Source: a virus. Taken from it: a stretch of DNA of 62,320 bases. A program made the position numbers and the translations under genes. Positions 42,387 to 51,800 of this stretch are shown here, one piece after another; position 1 is the stretch's first letter; each line of letters starts with the position of its first letter. The DNA is taken from positions 1-62,320 of IMG/VR virus record IMGVR_UViG_3300009177_001484; one strand, 5' to 3'. The notes below the pieces were generated by a model. It saw only the letters and a program-made list of their open reading frames with translations, ran no database searches and had not been told where the DNA came from.

Positions 42387-44777
42387 ATGGACACCTTGAG
42401 CAAATTCCTCTTCTTCCTTAAGGGCGGAAGGCCCAAGCCCCCTGTTCCGTTGTTCGGCGATTATTCCGACTTCGGCGCCGGGCGAGAAGCCTATGACTTC
42501 GGGCTGCCCGATGATCCGATCGTCGACCTGACGGGTCCTGGCGCCGGCGAATTCCAGGTCCATTCGGGCAAGGTCTCGCCGATCGGTTTCCTCAGCCAGT
42601 CCAGCTACACGCTCACCGCCGAGACGATCCTGGGCAAGAAATATCTCCTGACGATATCGGTTCAGCGTCCGGCCTCGGGCACGCTCACCCCGGCGCAGCG
42701 CTATCCCGCGACAATCGACGAGCTGCTGCTGGCGGCGACCGAGCAGCGCTACCGCGGCGACCGCATCCGCCTGCGCCCCGAGATCTTCAACCCGGCCGAG
42801 GTCGACAAGCTCGCCGCCCTCACTTTGCCGACCCTGCTGCGCCCGGGCGGCCCGGTGGCGCCAACCCATCCCTATCACGCCAATGTGCGCGGCATGGCGT
42901 CGATCGAGGTCGGCCGGGGCGACAGCCGCAAATATAATCAGCTCCCGGCATCAGCCTATAACGGGTTCATCACCTTCGAATCCTATGATCCCGCGCGCCC
43001 GGCCGAGGTGCGGCTGATCCGCTTCACCTCCAACCGCGGCACGCCATATGACCATCGCTGGACCAACCTGCGGCTGCAGCGGCTCTATCCCGACGTGCCC
43101 GGCCAGACGACGCCCGGCTATGGCGGCAATCCGACCCGGTTGACGTGTGCGACCGACTATATCCAGGACAGCGTTTCAAAGAAGACCGAGATGGTCCAGT
43201 GGGACAATAACTGGGTCCACAGCACGCGCCTCGGCAATGCGGTCACCGGCAGTTCCGAGCAGCATAGCGACATCTTCCAGTTGGGAAACTATTTCGAGAA
43301 CAATGCCTTCAGCGGCACCCAGGCCTTTGCCAAGGACAGCCTATGCGTCGGCAATATCTATAAGGGGTTTTCCAGCGATCCGCACAAGCACGCCTATTGG
43401 TCCGACCAGCGCAAATGCCACTGGTCATACAACCTGTTGCTTGATGTCCAGGATCCCGGGGATGGTCACCTCGATGGCAGCCAGGCGCAATATTACAGGA
43501 ACACGGCCGCGCCCGGCCTGTCCGCCTGCAAGGGCCTGGACGCATTCCCGGATGGCACCGAGATCGAGACCTATGCGGCGATCGGCAATCTGTGTGTTCG
43601 GCTGGGCGATCCCGCCATCAAGACGCTGACCCAGCCGAACGCGCTCATTTTCGACGCGGTCAACTACTATCCCAAATTGCAGCTGTCGCCGTACATCGCC
43701 GACAATGTGCTGGTCAGCAACGGCAGCTACCTGGTTTCGCTCACCTATGCCGGGCCCAAGACGGTGATCGAGAACAACACCGCCCTGCTCGATCCGCTGG
43801 TGTCGGCCGGCGCATCGCCCAAGATCAACATCTCGGTCACCTGCTCGCCCGACATGACGGTGCGCAACAACGTTGTCACCAACAGCATCCAGGGCCAGAG
43901 CATCAGGAATGCCTATGGCAACACACGTGCCATTCCGTCCGAATATGCCGGCATGTTCGCCCGCAGCGAATATAGCGGCATCAAGACGGCCGCCGACGTG
44001 ATGGCCGCGCTCGCGCCGCAGGGCCGTCTGCTTGGCCTGCAGCGCGAGATCGGCGCGATCAACAGCATGATCGACCAGGCGGCAGGCACCCGCACCCCCC
44101 ATCCCGCCCCGATCTATCCGCTCGAGATCCTGGCCGACCGCTTCGCAGGCAATGGTGCGATCACCAATCACACGCCCGACGCCTCACCCTTTGGCAAGGC
44201 CTGGCGCCGGGTGCCGGGCGGGAGCAACGCGCCGCAGCTCAGCGGGTCCGGCACCGCCTATGGCCCGATCAATCCCAACGTCATGGGCGGCTGGTATGTA
44301 CCGTCGGCCGAGGCGACAGGCGCCTACAACATTCCGCTCGGCAACGGCCTGATCATCGAGATGGAGCTGATGCCGGTCACCATCCTCGCGCACGAGACCG
44401 CGTGCTTCCTGCTCGGCACGCCAGCGGCCGACGCCAGCTTCAAGGGCTTCCTGCTGCGCCGTAACGCGGCCAACCATATCCAGCTGATCAAGGCGCTGGG
44501 CGATGGTACCGCCGCGAATTATGACATCCTCGCCGACCAGGACCTGCCATTGACGCAAAACACGCCGGTCAGGATATCGATGGACCTGAATCCCGTCACG
44601 AATCTTGCGACGATGCTGATCGGCGGCGTGGCAGTCGCTACCGCGGCACTGGATGTAAGCGGCCTCACCGCGAGCGCGGCCGGCTTCTGGATGAAGTCCG
44701 GTGCCGGCGCCAACGTCTTCGGACAGGACATGGGCGTTCATGTGAAGGACCTGCGCATCCGTCGCAAGCGCCCCTGA
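42387..44777 (+). CDS. Beta-helix tailspike-like protein
   Basis: 796 aa. Residues about 160-500 hold short repeating segments with Asn and polar ladders (FQLGNYFENNAFSG, KDSLCVGNIYKGFS, YIADNVLVSNGSYLV, TVIENNTALL, TVRNNVVTNSIQGQSIRN), typical of right-handed parallel beta-helices. A lectin-like beta-sandwich follows in the last 200 residues (IIEMELMPVT, VRISMDLNPVTNLATMLIGG). Such proteins are often polysaccharide-binding or -degrading spikes; no catalytic pair could be assigned. Confidence 0.65.
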   Translation: MDTLSKFLFFLKGGRPKPPVPLFGDYSDFGAGREAYDFGLPDDPIVDLTGPGAGEFQVHSGKVSPIGFLSQSSYTLTAETILGKKYLLTISVQRPASGTLTPAQRYPATIDELLLAATEQRYRGDRIRLRPEIFNPAEVDKLAALTLPTLLRPGGPVAPTHPYHANVRGMASIEVGRGDSRKYNQLPASAYNGFITFESYDPARPAEVRLIRFTSNRGTPYDHRWTNLRLQRLYPDVPGQTTPGYGGNPTRLTCATDYIQDSVSKKTEMVQWDNNWVHSTRLGNAVTGSSEQHSDIFQLGNYFENNAFSGTQAFAKDSLCVGNIYKGFSSDPHKHAYWSDQRKCHWSYNLLLDVQDPGDGHLDGSQAQYYRNTAAPGLSACKGLDAFPDGTEIETYAAIGNLCVRLGDPAIKTLTQPNALIFDAVNYYPKLQLSPYIADNVLVSNGSYLVSLTYAGPKTVIENNTALLDPLVSAGASPKINISVTCSPDMTVRNNVVTNSIQGQSIRNAYGNTRAIPSEYAGMFARSEYSGIKTAADVMAALAPQGRLLGLQREIGAINSMIDQAAGTRTPHPAPIYPLEILADRFAGNGAITNHTPDASPFGKAWRRVPGGSNAPQLSGSGTAYGPINPNVMGGWYVPSAEATGAYNIPLGNGLIIEMELMPVTILAHETACFLLGTPAADASFKGFLLRRNAANHIQLIKALGDGTAANYDILADQDLPLTQNTPVRISMDLNPVTNLATMLIGGVAVATAALDVSGLTASAAGFWMKSGAGANVFGQDMGVHVKDLRIRRKRP

Positions 44778-44818
44778 TCGCGCCGCCGATCCGATGTGGG
44801 AACGTTAATCAGGATTCA

Positions 44819-44846
44819 CACCGGACATTCACCGGACATTGTGCTA
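44819..44846 (+). promoter_or_regulatory. CACCGGA repeat pair with promoter-like block before holin
   Basis: CACCGGA at 44819 and 44830 (period 11); GTGCTA (44841-44846) lies 15 bases after the first copy. It sits 26 bases upstream of the holin ATG in a 94-base intergenic gap. Confidence 0.5.
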
Positions 44847-44871
44847 GAAGGCCCGCAAGCAGGGGTCGCGC

Positions 44872-45204
44872 ATGTCCGAACTTATCAACCCGAAGTTCAT
44901 CATCGCCTACTCGATCGTCCTGGGATTCGCGGCTGCGTATGTGAACAACCCGGACGATACGATGAACGGCGCGCTGATCGCGGCGTTCGCGGGCGCCTGG
45001 GGCTTTTACCTCGGCAGTTCCAACAGCAGCAACCAGGTGCGCGAGCAGGTCGGCAAGGCGCTCGATATCGCCGCCGCCGCCCAGCCCACGACCCCCTTCT
45101 CACCCCAGCTCGCAACCGGACCGCAGCCCGTCAAGATCGAAGGCACCATCGAGAAGGCGCCGCATGAGACCACTGCGTTAAACGATACCGGGATCATCGA
45201 ATGA
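44872..45204 (+). CDS. Holin (putative)
   Basis: 110 aa with two hydrophobic spans (FIIAYSIVLGFAAAYV and ALIAAFAGAWGFYLG) separated by a short polar turn (NNPDDTMNG), then a hydrophilic C-terminal tail. This class II holin layout and the direct overlap with the endolysin gene support a role in timed inner-membrane opening. Confidence 0.72.
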   Translation: MSELINPKFIIAYSIVLGFAAAYVNNPDDTMNGALIAAFAGAWGFYLGSSNSSNQVREQVGKALDIAAAAQPTTPFSPQLATGPQPVKIEGTIEKAPHETTALNDTGIIE

Positions 45205-45923
45205 CGATGCGCGATCCGATCTTCACGGTGATCCAGCGCCGTCTTGCTGCCCTCGGCCTCTATGACGCCGCGGTGGACGACGAATGGGGCCCGGGCATGG
45301 CGGGCGGGATCGACCGGGCGCTGGCGCTTATCGAGAAGGCCAGGGTCACGGCGACTCCGGCCGGCGCGCTGCTCTATCCCGGCCTGAAGCCGGACTATGC
45401 CTGGATCCGCGACCAGGGTCCTTTGCCCCGCCACCTGTCGGAGATGCTGAACCTGCTGGGCACGCACGAGGTCGCAGGCCCGGGCAACAGCCCGGTGATC
45501 ATGGGCTGGACCGCCGAGCTCCTCGCGGCCGGCATCGACCTGCGCAGTTCATATCCCGGAGATTCGGTCGCCTGGTGCGGCCTTGCCATCGCGATCGCCA
45601 TGCTGCGCGCCGACCGGCCTGTCGTCGACAATCCGCTGTGGGCGCTGAACTGGTCTAAATGGGGAGAGGATGGCGGCCAGCCAGAGCTTGGCGACGTGCT
45701 CATCTTCATGCGCGACGGCGGCGGCCACGTCGCTCTCTATGTCGGCGAGGACCGCGACTGGTTTCACGTTCTTGGCGGTAACCAGTCAGACAGCGTCTCG
45801 ATCATGCGGATCGCCAAGACGCGCCTGAAGGCGTGCCGCCAGCCTGCCTACAAGAACAAACCAGCCAGTGTCCGCCCCCGCCTCGTCCGCACGACCGGCG
45901 CGATTTCCGTCAACGAAGCATGA
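45201..45923 (+). CDS. Endolysin, TIGR02594-like (NlpC/P60 type)
   Basis: 240 aa. Catalytic Cys in DSVAWCGLAIAIAM (about residue 125) and His in GGGHVALYVGED (about residue 175), with WSKWG between them, characterise the TIGR02594 cysteine peptidase/amidase family. The N-terminal 75 residues (IFTVIQRRLAALGLYDAAVDDEWG) resemble a peptidoglycan-binding helix bundle. There is no signal peptide, so the holin must release it. ATGA overlap with the holin gene. Confidence 0.85.
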   Translation: MTMRDPIFTVIQRRLAALGLYDAAVDDEWGPGMAGGIDRALALIEKARVTATPAGALLYPGLKPDYAWIRDQGPLPRHLSEMLNLLGTHEVAGPGNSPVIMGWTAELLAAGIDLRSSYPGDSVAWCGLAIAIAMLRADRPVVDNPLWALNWSKWGEDGGQPELGDVLIFMRDGGGHVALYVGEDRDWFHVLGGNQSDSVSIMRIAKTRLKACRQPAYKNKPASVRPRLVRTTGAISVNEA

Positions 45924-45939
45924 TCGGGAGTATATCCTC

Positions 45940-46752
45940 GTGGTAGTACAGACCTTCAAACAGCATCTCAGCCCCGGCGAGCAGCGACATGCCCGCGCCA
46001 ATATCGGCGCCGGCGTCGACCTCACCGTGCCCCAGGACCTGACCGAGGACCAGAAGCTCCGGATCCTGATCAACCTCGGCCTCGAGGATGAACCGACCCT
46101 GCCGCAGATCGGGCCCTCGTCCGCGACGTTCCTGACCACGGCCTCGGCCGGCACGACGATCGTCAACCTCACCGGCGTTCCGACCGGGGTCACGCCCACC
46201 TTCACCCCGACCGATCCCGGCGATGCCGGCAAGATCGCCGTCGTCGGCACGGGCGGCTCGGCCCACCTGGTCGTCGGGTCCACGCCCTCGACCGATGGCG
46301 ACAACGTCTCCGGTACCGTCGCGGCGGCTGGCGCTCTCTCGCGCAATATCACGATCACCGCCAACGCGCCGGCGGTCAACACCCGGCCGCGCTACGGCAT
46401 AGGCGCTGCCAACGCCTACCAGTCCGGCAATGTCGCGGCCCTGTTCGCATCGATGACCAACATCGCCGGCAGCAGCAACGGCGGCAAGACGGGCGGTCCC
46501 TTCACGGTCGCGCCTGGTGCTGGCCAGTACGGCTGGGTCGCGATCCTCCAATCCGCCGCGGCCGGCGGCGTGACGTTCAACGACGGCCTGGGGGACGGCG
46601 GCTGGTCGGGCGCCGGCCAGGCCGGAAACTTCACCAGCGGCCCGCTCACGCCGAGCACCTCGAGCACGTCCTACACGGACGCGAACGACAATGTCTGGCT
46701 GCTGTTCCGCCAGGATTATTCGAACGCTGCCTTCACCGGCTCCATTTCCTAA
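45940..46752 (+). CDS. Short fibre protein
   Basis: 270 aa from GTG 45940 (GGGAG upstream). The N-terminal 45 residues (QTFKQHLSPGEQRHARANIGAG) look like a fibre-attachment peptide. A repeat domain (TIVNLTGVPTGVTPTFTPTD to SGTVAAAGALSRNITITA) recurs in the next, larger fibre protein. The C-terminal Gly/Ser-rich part may be the receptor-facing tip. Confidence 0.65.
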   Translation: MVVQTFKQHLSPGEQRHARANIGAGVDLTVPQDLTEDQKLRILINLGLEDEPTLPQIGPSSATFLTTASAGTTIVNLTGVPTGVTPTFTPTDPGDAGKIAVVGTGGSAHLVVGSTPSTDGDNVSGTVAAAGALSRNITITANAPAVNTRPRYGIGAANAYQSGNVAALFASMTNIAGSSNGGKTGGPFTVAPGAGQYGWVAILQSAAAGGVTFNDGLGDGGWSGAGQAGNFTSGPLTPSTSSTSYTDANDNVWLLFRQDYSNAAFTGSIS

Positions 46753-46766
46753 GAGGACGATCGTTC

Positions 46767-49700
46767 ATGCCTATCACGTCCAGTCCGGTCGCGACCTCCA
46801 ACGACCAGATCCCGATCATCGCCGCGAGCAATCTGCACAAGATGGCGGGCGTCCCGAAACATTTCCTGACGTTCGCCGATTTCACGGCGGCGGTAGCCAA
46901 GGAGCGTGCACGGGTAACTGCATCGGCCGCGCTGTGGGGAGATGGCGAACCGATCACGATCGGGGAAGAGGCCGAAACCCGCGCATCGCGCTCCTGGAGC
47001 ACCGACCTCAATCATGCGCGCACCGTGACGATCGGCTCGTTCCGGACGATCCTGCCAGGGGACGGCAACCGCGTGCGCGCGGCGTCCGGCATCCCAGCGT
47101 CCGGCACCGGCGCCAATGGCGATCTGTCGGTCGACTGGGCGGGCAAGGCGATCTATCAAAAGACGAGCGGCAGCTGGGCCCAGACATCGTCGCTTGCGAC
47201 CGGTGGCGGCAGTGATTTCAGCCGGGTCGATTCCCAGCCCGACGAGATTTACACGCCTGTCGTATCCGACGTCGGCACCCTCAAGATGTTTACAGCCGCG
47301 GCCGGCACGGTGGTCAACTTCGCGCTGCACTCCGAAGAGCCGATCCCAGCGCTTTCCAAGATCAGCTTCATGGCAGGCTCCGGCCCGCTGTCCTTCACCA
47401 ACGGCGTCGGCGTCAACCTGATCGGCCCGCCCAACAAGGGCAAGACCGCGCTCGGCCCCAACGCGAGGATCGACGCGATTCAGCTGTCCACCGACACCTG
47501 GTATATTTCCGGGGACCTCGCCGAGGTCGCGCCGATCGCACCAGTAACCGCCAGCTTCCCGGCTGGCGCCACGCCCGGCACGCTCGTCGCGAACCTCACC
47601 AACATTCCGACCGGCGTGACGCCGAGGTTCTCGCCCGCCGACGGCCGCGTCGTTGTCGCGGGCAGCGAAGCGACCGGATGGAAGCTGGTCGTCGGCCTGA
47701 CGAACTCCTCCGTCGGCGCGATCGCCGGCGTCGTCTCCGCACTTGGAGCCAACAATGCCCCGATCGCGATACAGGTGCAGTCCAGCGCGCCTGTCATCCT
47801 CAACAGCACCGCGATCAGCGATCTCGCGCTGAAACGCACGAGCGGCAACGGACAGATTCAGCTCGGCAATCTTTCCCTGCCCGATGCCGACTGGACGATC
47901 TTCTTTGCTGCGGCCATGCCGACCAACACCGGCGCCACCAACCAGCCGATCTTCTCGCTCGGTACCCAGTCAGACACGGTCATGAGCGACAACGGCACGC
48001 TCAACATTCTGGGTGCCGCCGCGTCCGGCATCACCGGCCCGGCCGCCAACACGGTTATCTTCACGGGTCGCGACGACAACGGAAACTGGCTCGGTGGCCG
48101 TTCTACCGCTCAAGCCATTGCCGGTTCCACCGGAGCGGTCAAAATCCTTACCTCCGAATATCGCGGCAACGTGTTCGAAGGCATGGGCGAACGTCTCTGG
48201 GCGCTCTGTCGTCGTGGCGGCGCGATCGAGGTGTGGGAGGTCGACCCGGCCGGCTATCCAACCCTACAGGAGAGTTTCACCCCATCGCCGGCGTTCGGCG
48301 CGATTTCAAGCAGGCCGGCGGTTCTTACCGCGCTGAACACGGTAGGCGTCACGCAAGGTTCGGTCACCGTCCAGCGCTTCGGCCGCATCGCGCAAGCGCT
48401 GACACCTGCGCAGATGGTCGCTATCGCGCAAGGCGTGGATCCCCGCCAGGTCGCCACCTTCAACGCGGGGGCCGGTGACCGTCTATGGGCGTTCACGTCC
48501 AACAGCGGCACCGTCAACGACCTGATCAATTCGCAGGCGGCGACGATTGTCGGCACCTACACGGCGCAAACCGCGATCATTCCCCCGACCGTCACGGCCG
48601 AGATGGTCCGCGTCGACCGCATCCGCGCCAATAGCGGCGTCCAGCGCACGGGCGTGGTGCTCTCCGACCTGCCGCTTCAGGGCACGGTCACCGGCACCAA
48701 CGACGACATCTACGCGCGCCTGGTCCAGTATGATTCCCAGTCCACCATCGTTGCCGACTGGCAGAAGGTCGCGACCTCGGCCGGCGGCGTGTGGGCAGGC
48801 AAGATGTCCGGCGTCCCGGGCAGCAGCTTCACCCGTTACGCGTTGCAGGTTCGCAAGGGGCTGGCCGGCACCGTCAACACGCTCAACCGCCCGTTTGTGA
48901 TCGGCCTCGGCTTTGTCACCGGTGGCCAGTCGATCATGCAGGGTTTCCGCCTGGTCGGCACCGGCACGGTCGAAGCCCCTGCTACAGCGGCAACATGTCC
49001 CCGCTGGTTTAGCAACGAGCCTGGATCGCAGCCGGATTCCTACGAGGGAAGCACCGGCACTTACCATCGCGGCTGGGTCACCAACAAGTCGACAGCCGGT
49101 TACGGCGAGACCGGTCTCATCAACAAGCTGGCGGCACTTGCCGGCTGCCCTGTGTTCTCCCTTTCAGCGGCCGATAACGGCGTTCCGATCGAAACCTACT
49201 ATCTCCAGCCCAAGGGCACGCCCCAGCTGGTCGAGATGGCTTCGATCTGCCGCCCGAAATATTTCTTCTGGTCGCAAGGGCACGCTAACAGCAGCGACGG
49301 ACTCGCCTACAAGGCGAAGCTCGACAAGCTCTATGACCTGTGGCGCTCGGTCATGCCGTGGGATTGGGAATTCATCGTCATTCCCGTCAACGCCAACTAC
49401 TTCACCAGTTCAGCGGCCGCATGGGATGGCGTCCGCCGCGCCTACAAACAGTTCGTCGATGAGCGTCGCGCAGCCGGAGACACCAAGGTCCACCTCGGCG
49501 GCTCGATGGTCAACGCACTGCTGAACCCCGATGGTACCCACCTCGGCCCAACGCCTGCGGCAATGGGCATCCAGATCGACGTGATGGCTCAGGAGATTCT
49601 CTATCTCGAGGGGATCGCCGCCAACGACGCCAATGGCCCCGTCATCGACGAGGACAATGTCGCCTGGGATGGCGGCAACCAGCTCATCGTTCCCTACATC

Positions 49701-51221
49701 CACAATGGTGGCACGAACCTGCACGGCCGGATTGGCGGGAACATCACCGGGTTCGAGGTCGGCACCGATCAGAGCTTCAGCACACTGATCACCCACACCG
49801 CGACCGTGACCAACGCGGCCGAGGTGACGATCACCATGGCCGACACCCCGACGTCTGCGCCTTGGATCCGCTATCAATATGGTCTGCCGGGTCGCACGGG
49901 CGCGCTTGATCCCGGCGGCAGCGGATACCAGCTCGCCCTGGTCAACCCGCTGTTCGACGATCGTACCGCGCCATACAACGGCTCGCTCGGCTTCTCGGTG
50001 GGTCCCTGGGACCATGCGATACCGTCGCAGCTGCAGACGGTCATCTCCAAACCAACCAACGTGCAGATCACAAGCCCTGCCGCCGGCGAGGTATCGACCA
50101 GCTGGGCAGCGCCAGCGCTGGGCACGGTCGACCGTTACGAGGTCGAGGTCGGTTCGGTCGGGTCGAACATCTTCGGCTCGACTCTGACAGTTCCCGTCGC
50201 GAGCCCGCGCCTGGGCCACTGGACGGGATTGCCCGGCGGCATCTACCGCACGCGCGTCCGTGCGATCTTCAGCGACGGGACGCCGTCGGCCTATGTGATA
50301 TCGGCCGATACGATTTCCGTAACCGGCGTGGTTGTCCCGGCCCCCACCGGGGTCACGGTATCCAACCCCTCCTCGGGCAAGTTGCGGATCACGTTCACGC
50401 CTCCGGCCGGATCGATCGAACGTCACGAGGTCGAATATGGCGTCGCAGGGACGGGAACGATTTATTCCCACACCCAGGACGCGTTGGTCAGCCCGTATGA
50501 TTGGCTGGGCATCGGTCCGGGCAGTTACAGCGCGCGCGTCCGCACCATCTTCACCAGCGGGCCGCCGTCGGACTGGGTGATCGCGTCCAACACCGTCACC
50601 CTGTCGGGTGCGACCGTCATCGTCAGTGCCGACTTCACGGGTGCGGATAATGCCGGACTTGGATCCTACGTCCCCGAGATCGGCGGTGCGTTCACCTCGA
50701 TCTCCGGCTACACAGGCCAGGCCGCGCGCATTCAGGCCAACATGGTCTATTCGAACAGCCCGACCGCGTACATGCGCAACGTCACGCCCATGCCCTCACC
50801 AGATTACAAGGTGGCCGGATTGTTTCGGAAACCGCAGCTCAGCAATAACAACGACATCGTCGGCGTCATCGCGCGCTGCCAGGAAGCGATCCCCACCTTC
50901 TACTTCTGGGCCTATCATCAGGCCGGCGCCCAGTGGCGCATGTACCGCGTCGTCAACAAGGTGCTGCAGCAGATCGATGTGGGCTGGAGTGAGGCGATCG
51001 GCACCAATGGCGGCAATCGCATCGCCGAGATCGAGGTGAACGGCACCGGCGCGGCGGTCAACCTGATCGGCCGCGTCGCCGGGGTCGAGCGCTTCAATGT
51101 CGACGACATCGACGCCAATCGAATCACGACGGCCGGCTTCATGGGCTTCGGGTTCAGTGCGGTTCAGACCACGACGACCGGCCTGCGCCTTGATCACATC
51201 GACGCGACCACGCTGTCATGA
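46767..51221 (+). CDS. Large tail fibre with SGNH-hydrolase-like domain
   Basis: 1484 aa. In order: N-terminal attachment region; a copy of the domain shared with the previous gene (about residues 255-340); a lectin-like beta-sandwich (about 360-560); an SGNH/acetylesterase-like domain at about 715-950 with GQSIM, WSQGHANS and DGTHL as candidate blocks I, III and V; two fibronectin-type repeats (about 1090-1290); and a C-terminal beta-sandwich. It probably binds and de-O-acetylates surface polysaccharide. Confidence 0.75.
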   Translation: MPITSSPVATSNDQIPIIAASNLHKMAGVPKHFLTFADFTAAVAKERARVTASAALWGDGEPITIGEEAETRASRSWSTDLNHARTVTIGSFRTILPGDGNRVRAASGIPASGTGANGDLSVDWAGKAIYQKTSGSWAQTSSLATGGGSDFSRVDSQPDEIYTPVVSDVGTLKMFTAAAGTVVNFALHSEEPIPALSKISFMAGSGPLSFTNGVGVNLIGPPNKGKTALGPNARIDAIQLSTDTWYISGDLAEVAPIAPVTASFPAGATPGTLVANLTNIPTGVTPRFSPADGRVVVAGSEATGWKLVVGLTNSSVGAIAGVVSALGANNAPIAIQVQSSAPVILNSTAISDLALKRTSGNGQIQLGNLSLPDADWTIFFAAAMPTNTGATNQPIFSLGTQSDTVMSDNGTLNILGAAASGITGPAANTVIFTGRDDNGNWLGGRSTAQAIAGSTGAVKILTSEYRGNVFEGMGERLWALCRRGGAIEVWEVDPAGYPTLQESFTPSPAFGAISSRPAVLTALNTVGVTQGSVTVQRFGRIAQALTPAQMVAIAQGVDPRQVATFNAGAGDRLWAFTSNSGTVNDLINSQAATIVGTYTAQTAIIPPTVTAEMVRVDRIRANSGVQRTGVVLSDLPLQGTVTGTNDDIYARLVQYDSQSTIVADWQKVATSAGGVWAGKMSGVPGSSFTRYALQVRKGLAGTVNTLNRPFVIGLGFVTGGQSIMQGFRLVGTGTVEAPATAATCPRWFSNEPGSQPDSYEGSTGTYHRGWVTNKSTAGYGETGLINKLAALAGCPVFSLSAADNGVPIETYYLQPKGTPQLVEMASICRPKYFFWSQGHANSSDGLAYKAKLDKLYDLWRSVMPWDWEFIVIPVNANYFTSSAAAWDGVRRAYKQFVDERRAAGDTKVHLGGSMVNALLNPDGTHLGPTPAAMGIQIDVMAQEILYLEGIAANDANGPVIDEDNVAWDGGNQLIVPYIHNGGTNLHGRIGGNITGFEVGTDQSFSTLITHTATVTNAAEVTITMADTPTSAPWIRYQYGLPGRTGALDPGGSGYQLALVNPLFDDRTAPYNGSLGFSVGPWDHAIPSQLQTVISKPTNVQITSPAAGEVSTSWAAPALGTVDRYEVEVGSVGSNIFGSTLTVPVASPRLGHWTGLPGGIYRTRVRAIFSDGTPSAYVISADTISVTGVVVPAPTGVTVSNPSSGKLRITFTPPAGSIERHEVEYGVAGTGTIYSHTQDALVSPYDWLGIGPGSYSARVRTIFTSGPPSDWVIASNTVTLSGATVIVSADFTGADNAGLGSYVPEIGGAFTSISGYTGQAARIQANMVYSNSPTAYMRNVTPMPSPDYKVAGLFRKPQLSNNNDIVGVIARCQEAIPTFYFWAYHQAGAQWRMYRVVNKVLQQIDVGWSEAIGTNGGNRIAEIEVNGTGAAVNLIGRVAGVERFNVDDIDANRITTAGFMGFGFSAVQTTTTGLRLDHIDATTLS

Positions 51222-51625
51222 TCACACTGCCGACGATCGCTGGCGTCAGGGCGTTCGCGAAACGCTTCTGGCCGTTGATGGCGATCGCGGCCGTCGCCCT
51301 GCTGCTCCTGCTCACCTATTGCGAGGGCAAGCGGAGCCAGGCGGCGATCGACGCCAAGGCGCGGCTGGAGGGCAACGTCAAGGCGCAGGACGAGAAGGCA
51401 AAAGCGGACGAGCAATCATCGACCCGGCGCCGCACCGACGACCGCCGCCTCGACCAGGAGGCGACCCAGCTCAAGGAGGTACAGACCGATGCGCACAATC
51501 CTACCGACGCTCGCCTTGCTCGCCATCGTTGCATCAGGCTGCAGCAGCAAGCCCGAGCGGCTGGTCGTGCAGCACCCGACTGTGCAGGACCTGGTGTGCC
51601 CGGCGGAGCCGGCGGCGCTCACTGA
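51218..51625 (+). CDS. Rz: Inner-membrane spanin (Rz-like)
   Basis: 135 aa. An N-terminal membrane anchor (WPLMAIAAVALLLLLTY) is followed by a charged periplasmic helix (DAKARLEGNVKAQDEKAKADEQ). The 3' end overlaps the Rz1 gene by 137 bases in another frame. It connects inner and outer membranes at the final lysis step together with Rz1. ATGA overlap with the fibre gene. Confidence 0.8.
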   Translation: MITLPTIAGVRAFAKRFWPLMAIAAVALLLLLTYCEGKRSQAAIDAKARLEGNVKAQDEKAKADEQSSTRRRTDDRRLDQEATQLKEVQTDAHNPTDARLARHRCIRLQQQARAAGRAAPDCAGPGVPGGAGGAH

Positions 51626-51800
51626 CGCACAGGTCGAGGCCGATGCCGACGGGCTGCTCGATCAGGCGTTCAACGATGCCGCACTGCTCGCCGGCCGCGC
51701 GTGCCGGGATGCCAACGCCCGGGTCTGCGCCTGGCACGTCATGCGCGGACTGAAGCTGCCGCCCGGCTACAAATGCGGCTTCCCACCCCCCGGCAGTTGA
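51489..51800 (+). CDS. Rz1: Outer-membrane spanin lipoprotein (Rz1-like)
   Basis: 103 aa with a lipoprotein signal peptide: MRTILPTLALLAIVASGC, lipobox VASGC with lipidated Cys at residue 18. The start lies inside the Rz-like gene in the +1 frame, the classical embedded arrangement. The mature part has four more cysteines and a Pro-rich end (LPPGYKCGFPPPGS). Confidence 0.83.
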   Translation: MRTILPTLALLAIVASGCSSKPERLVVQHPTVQDLVCPAEPAALTDAQVEADADGLLDQAFNDAALLAGRACRDANARVCAWHVMRGLKLPPGYKCGFPPPGS

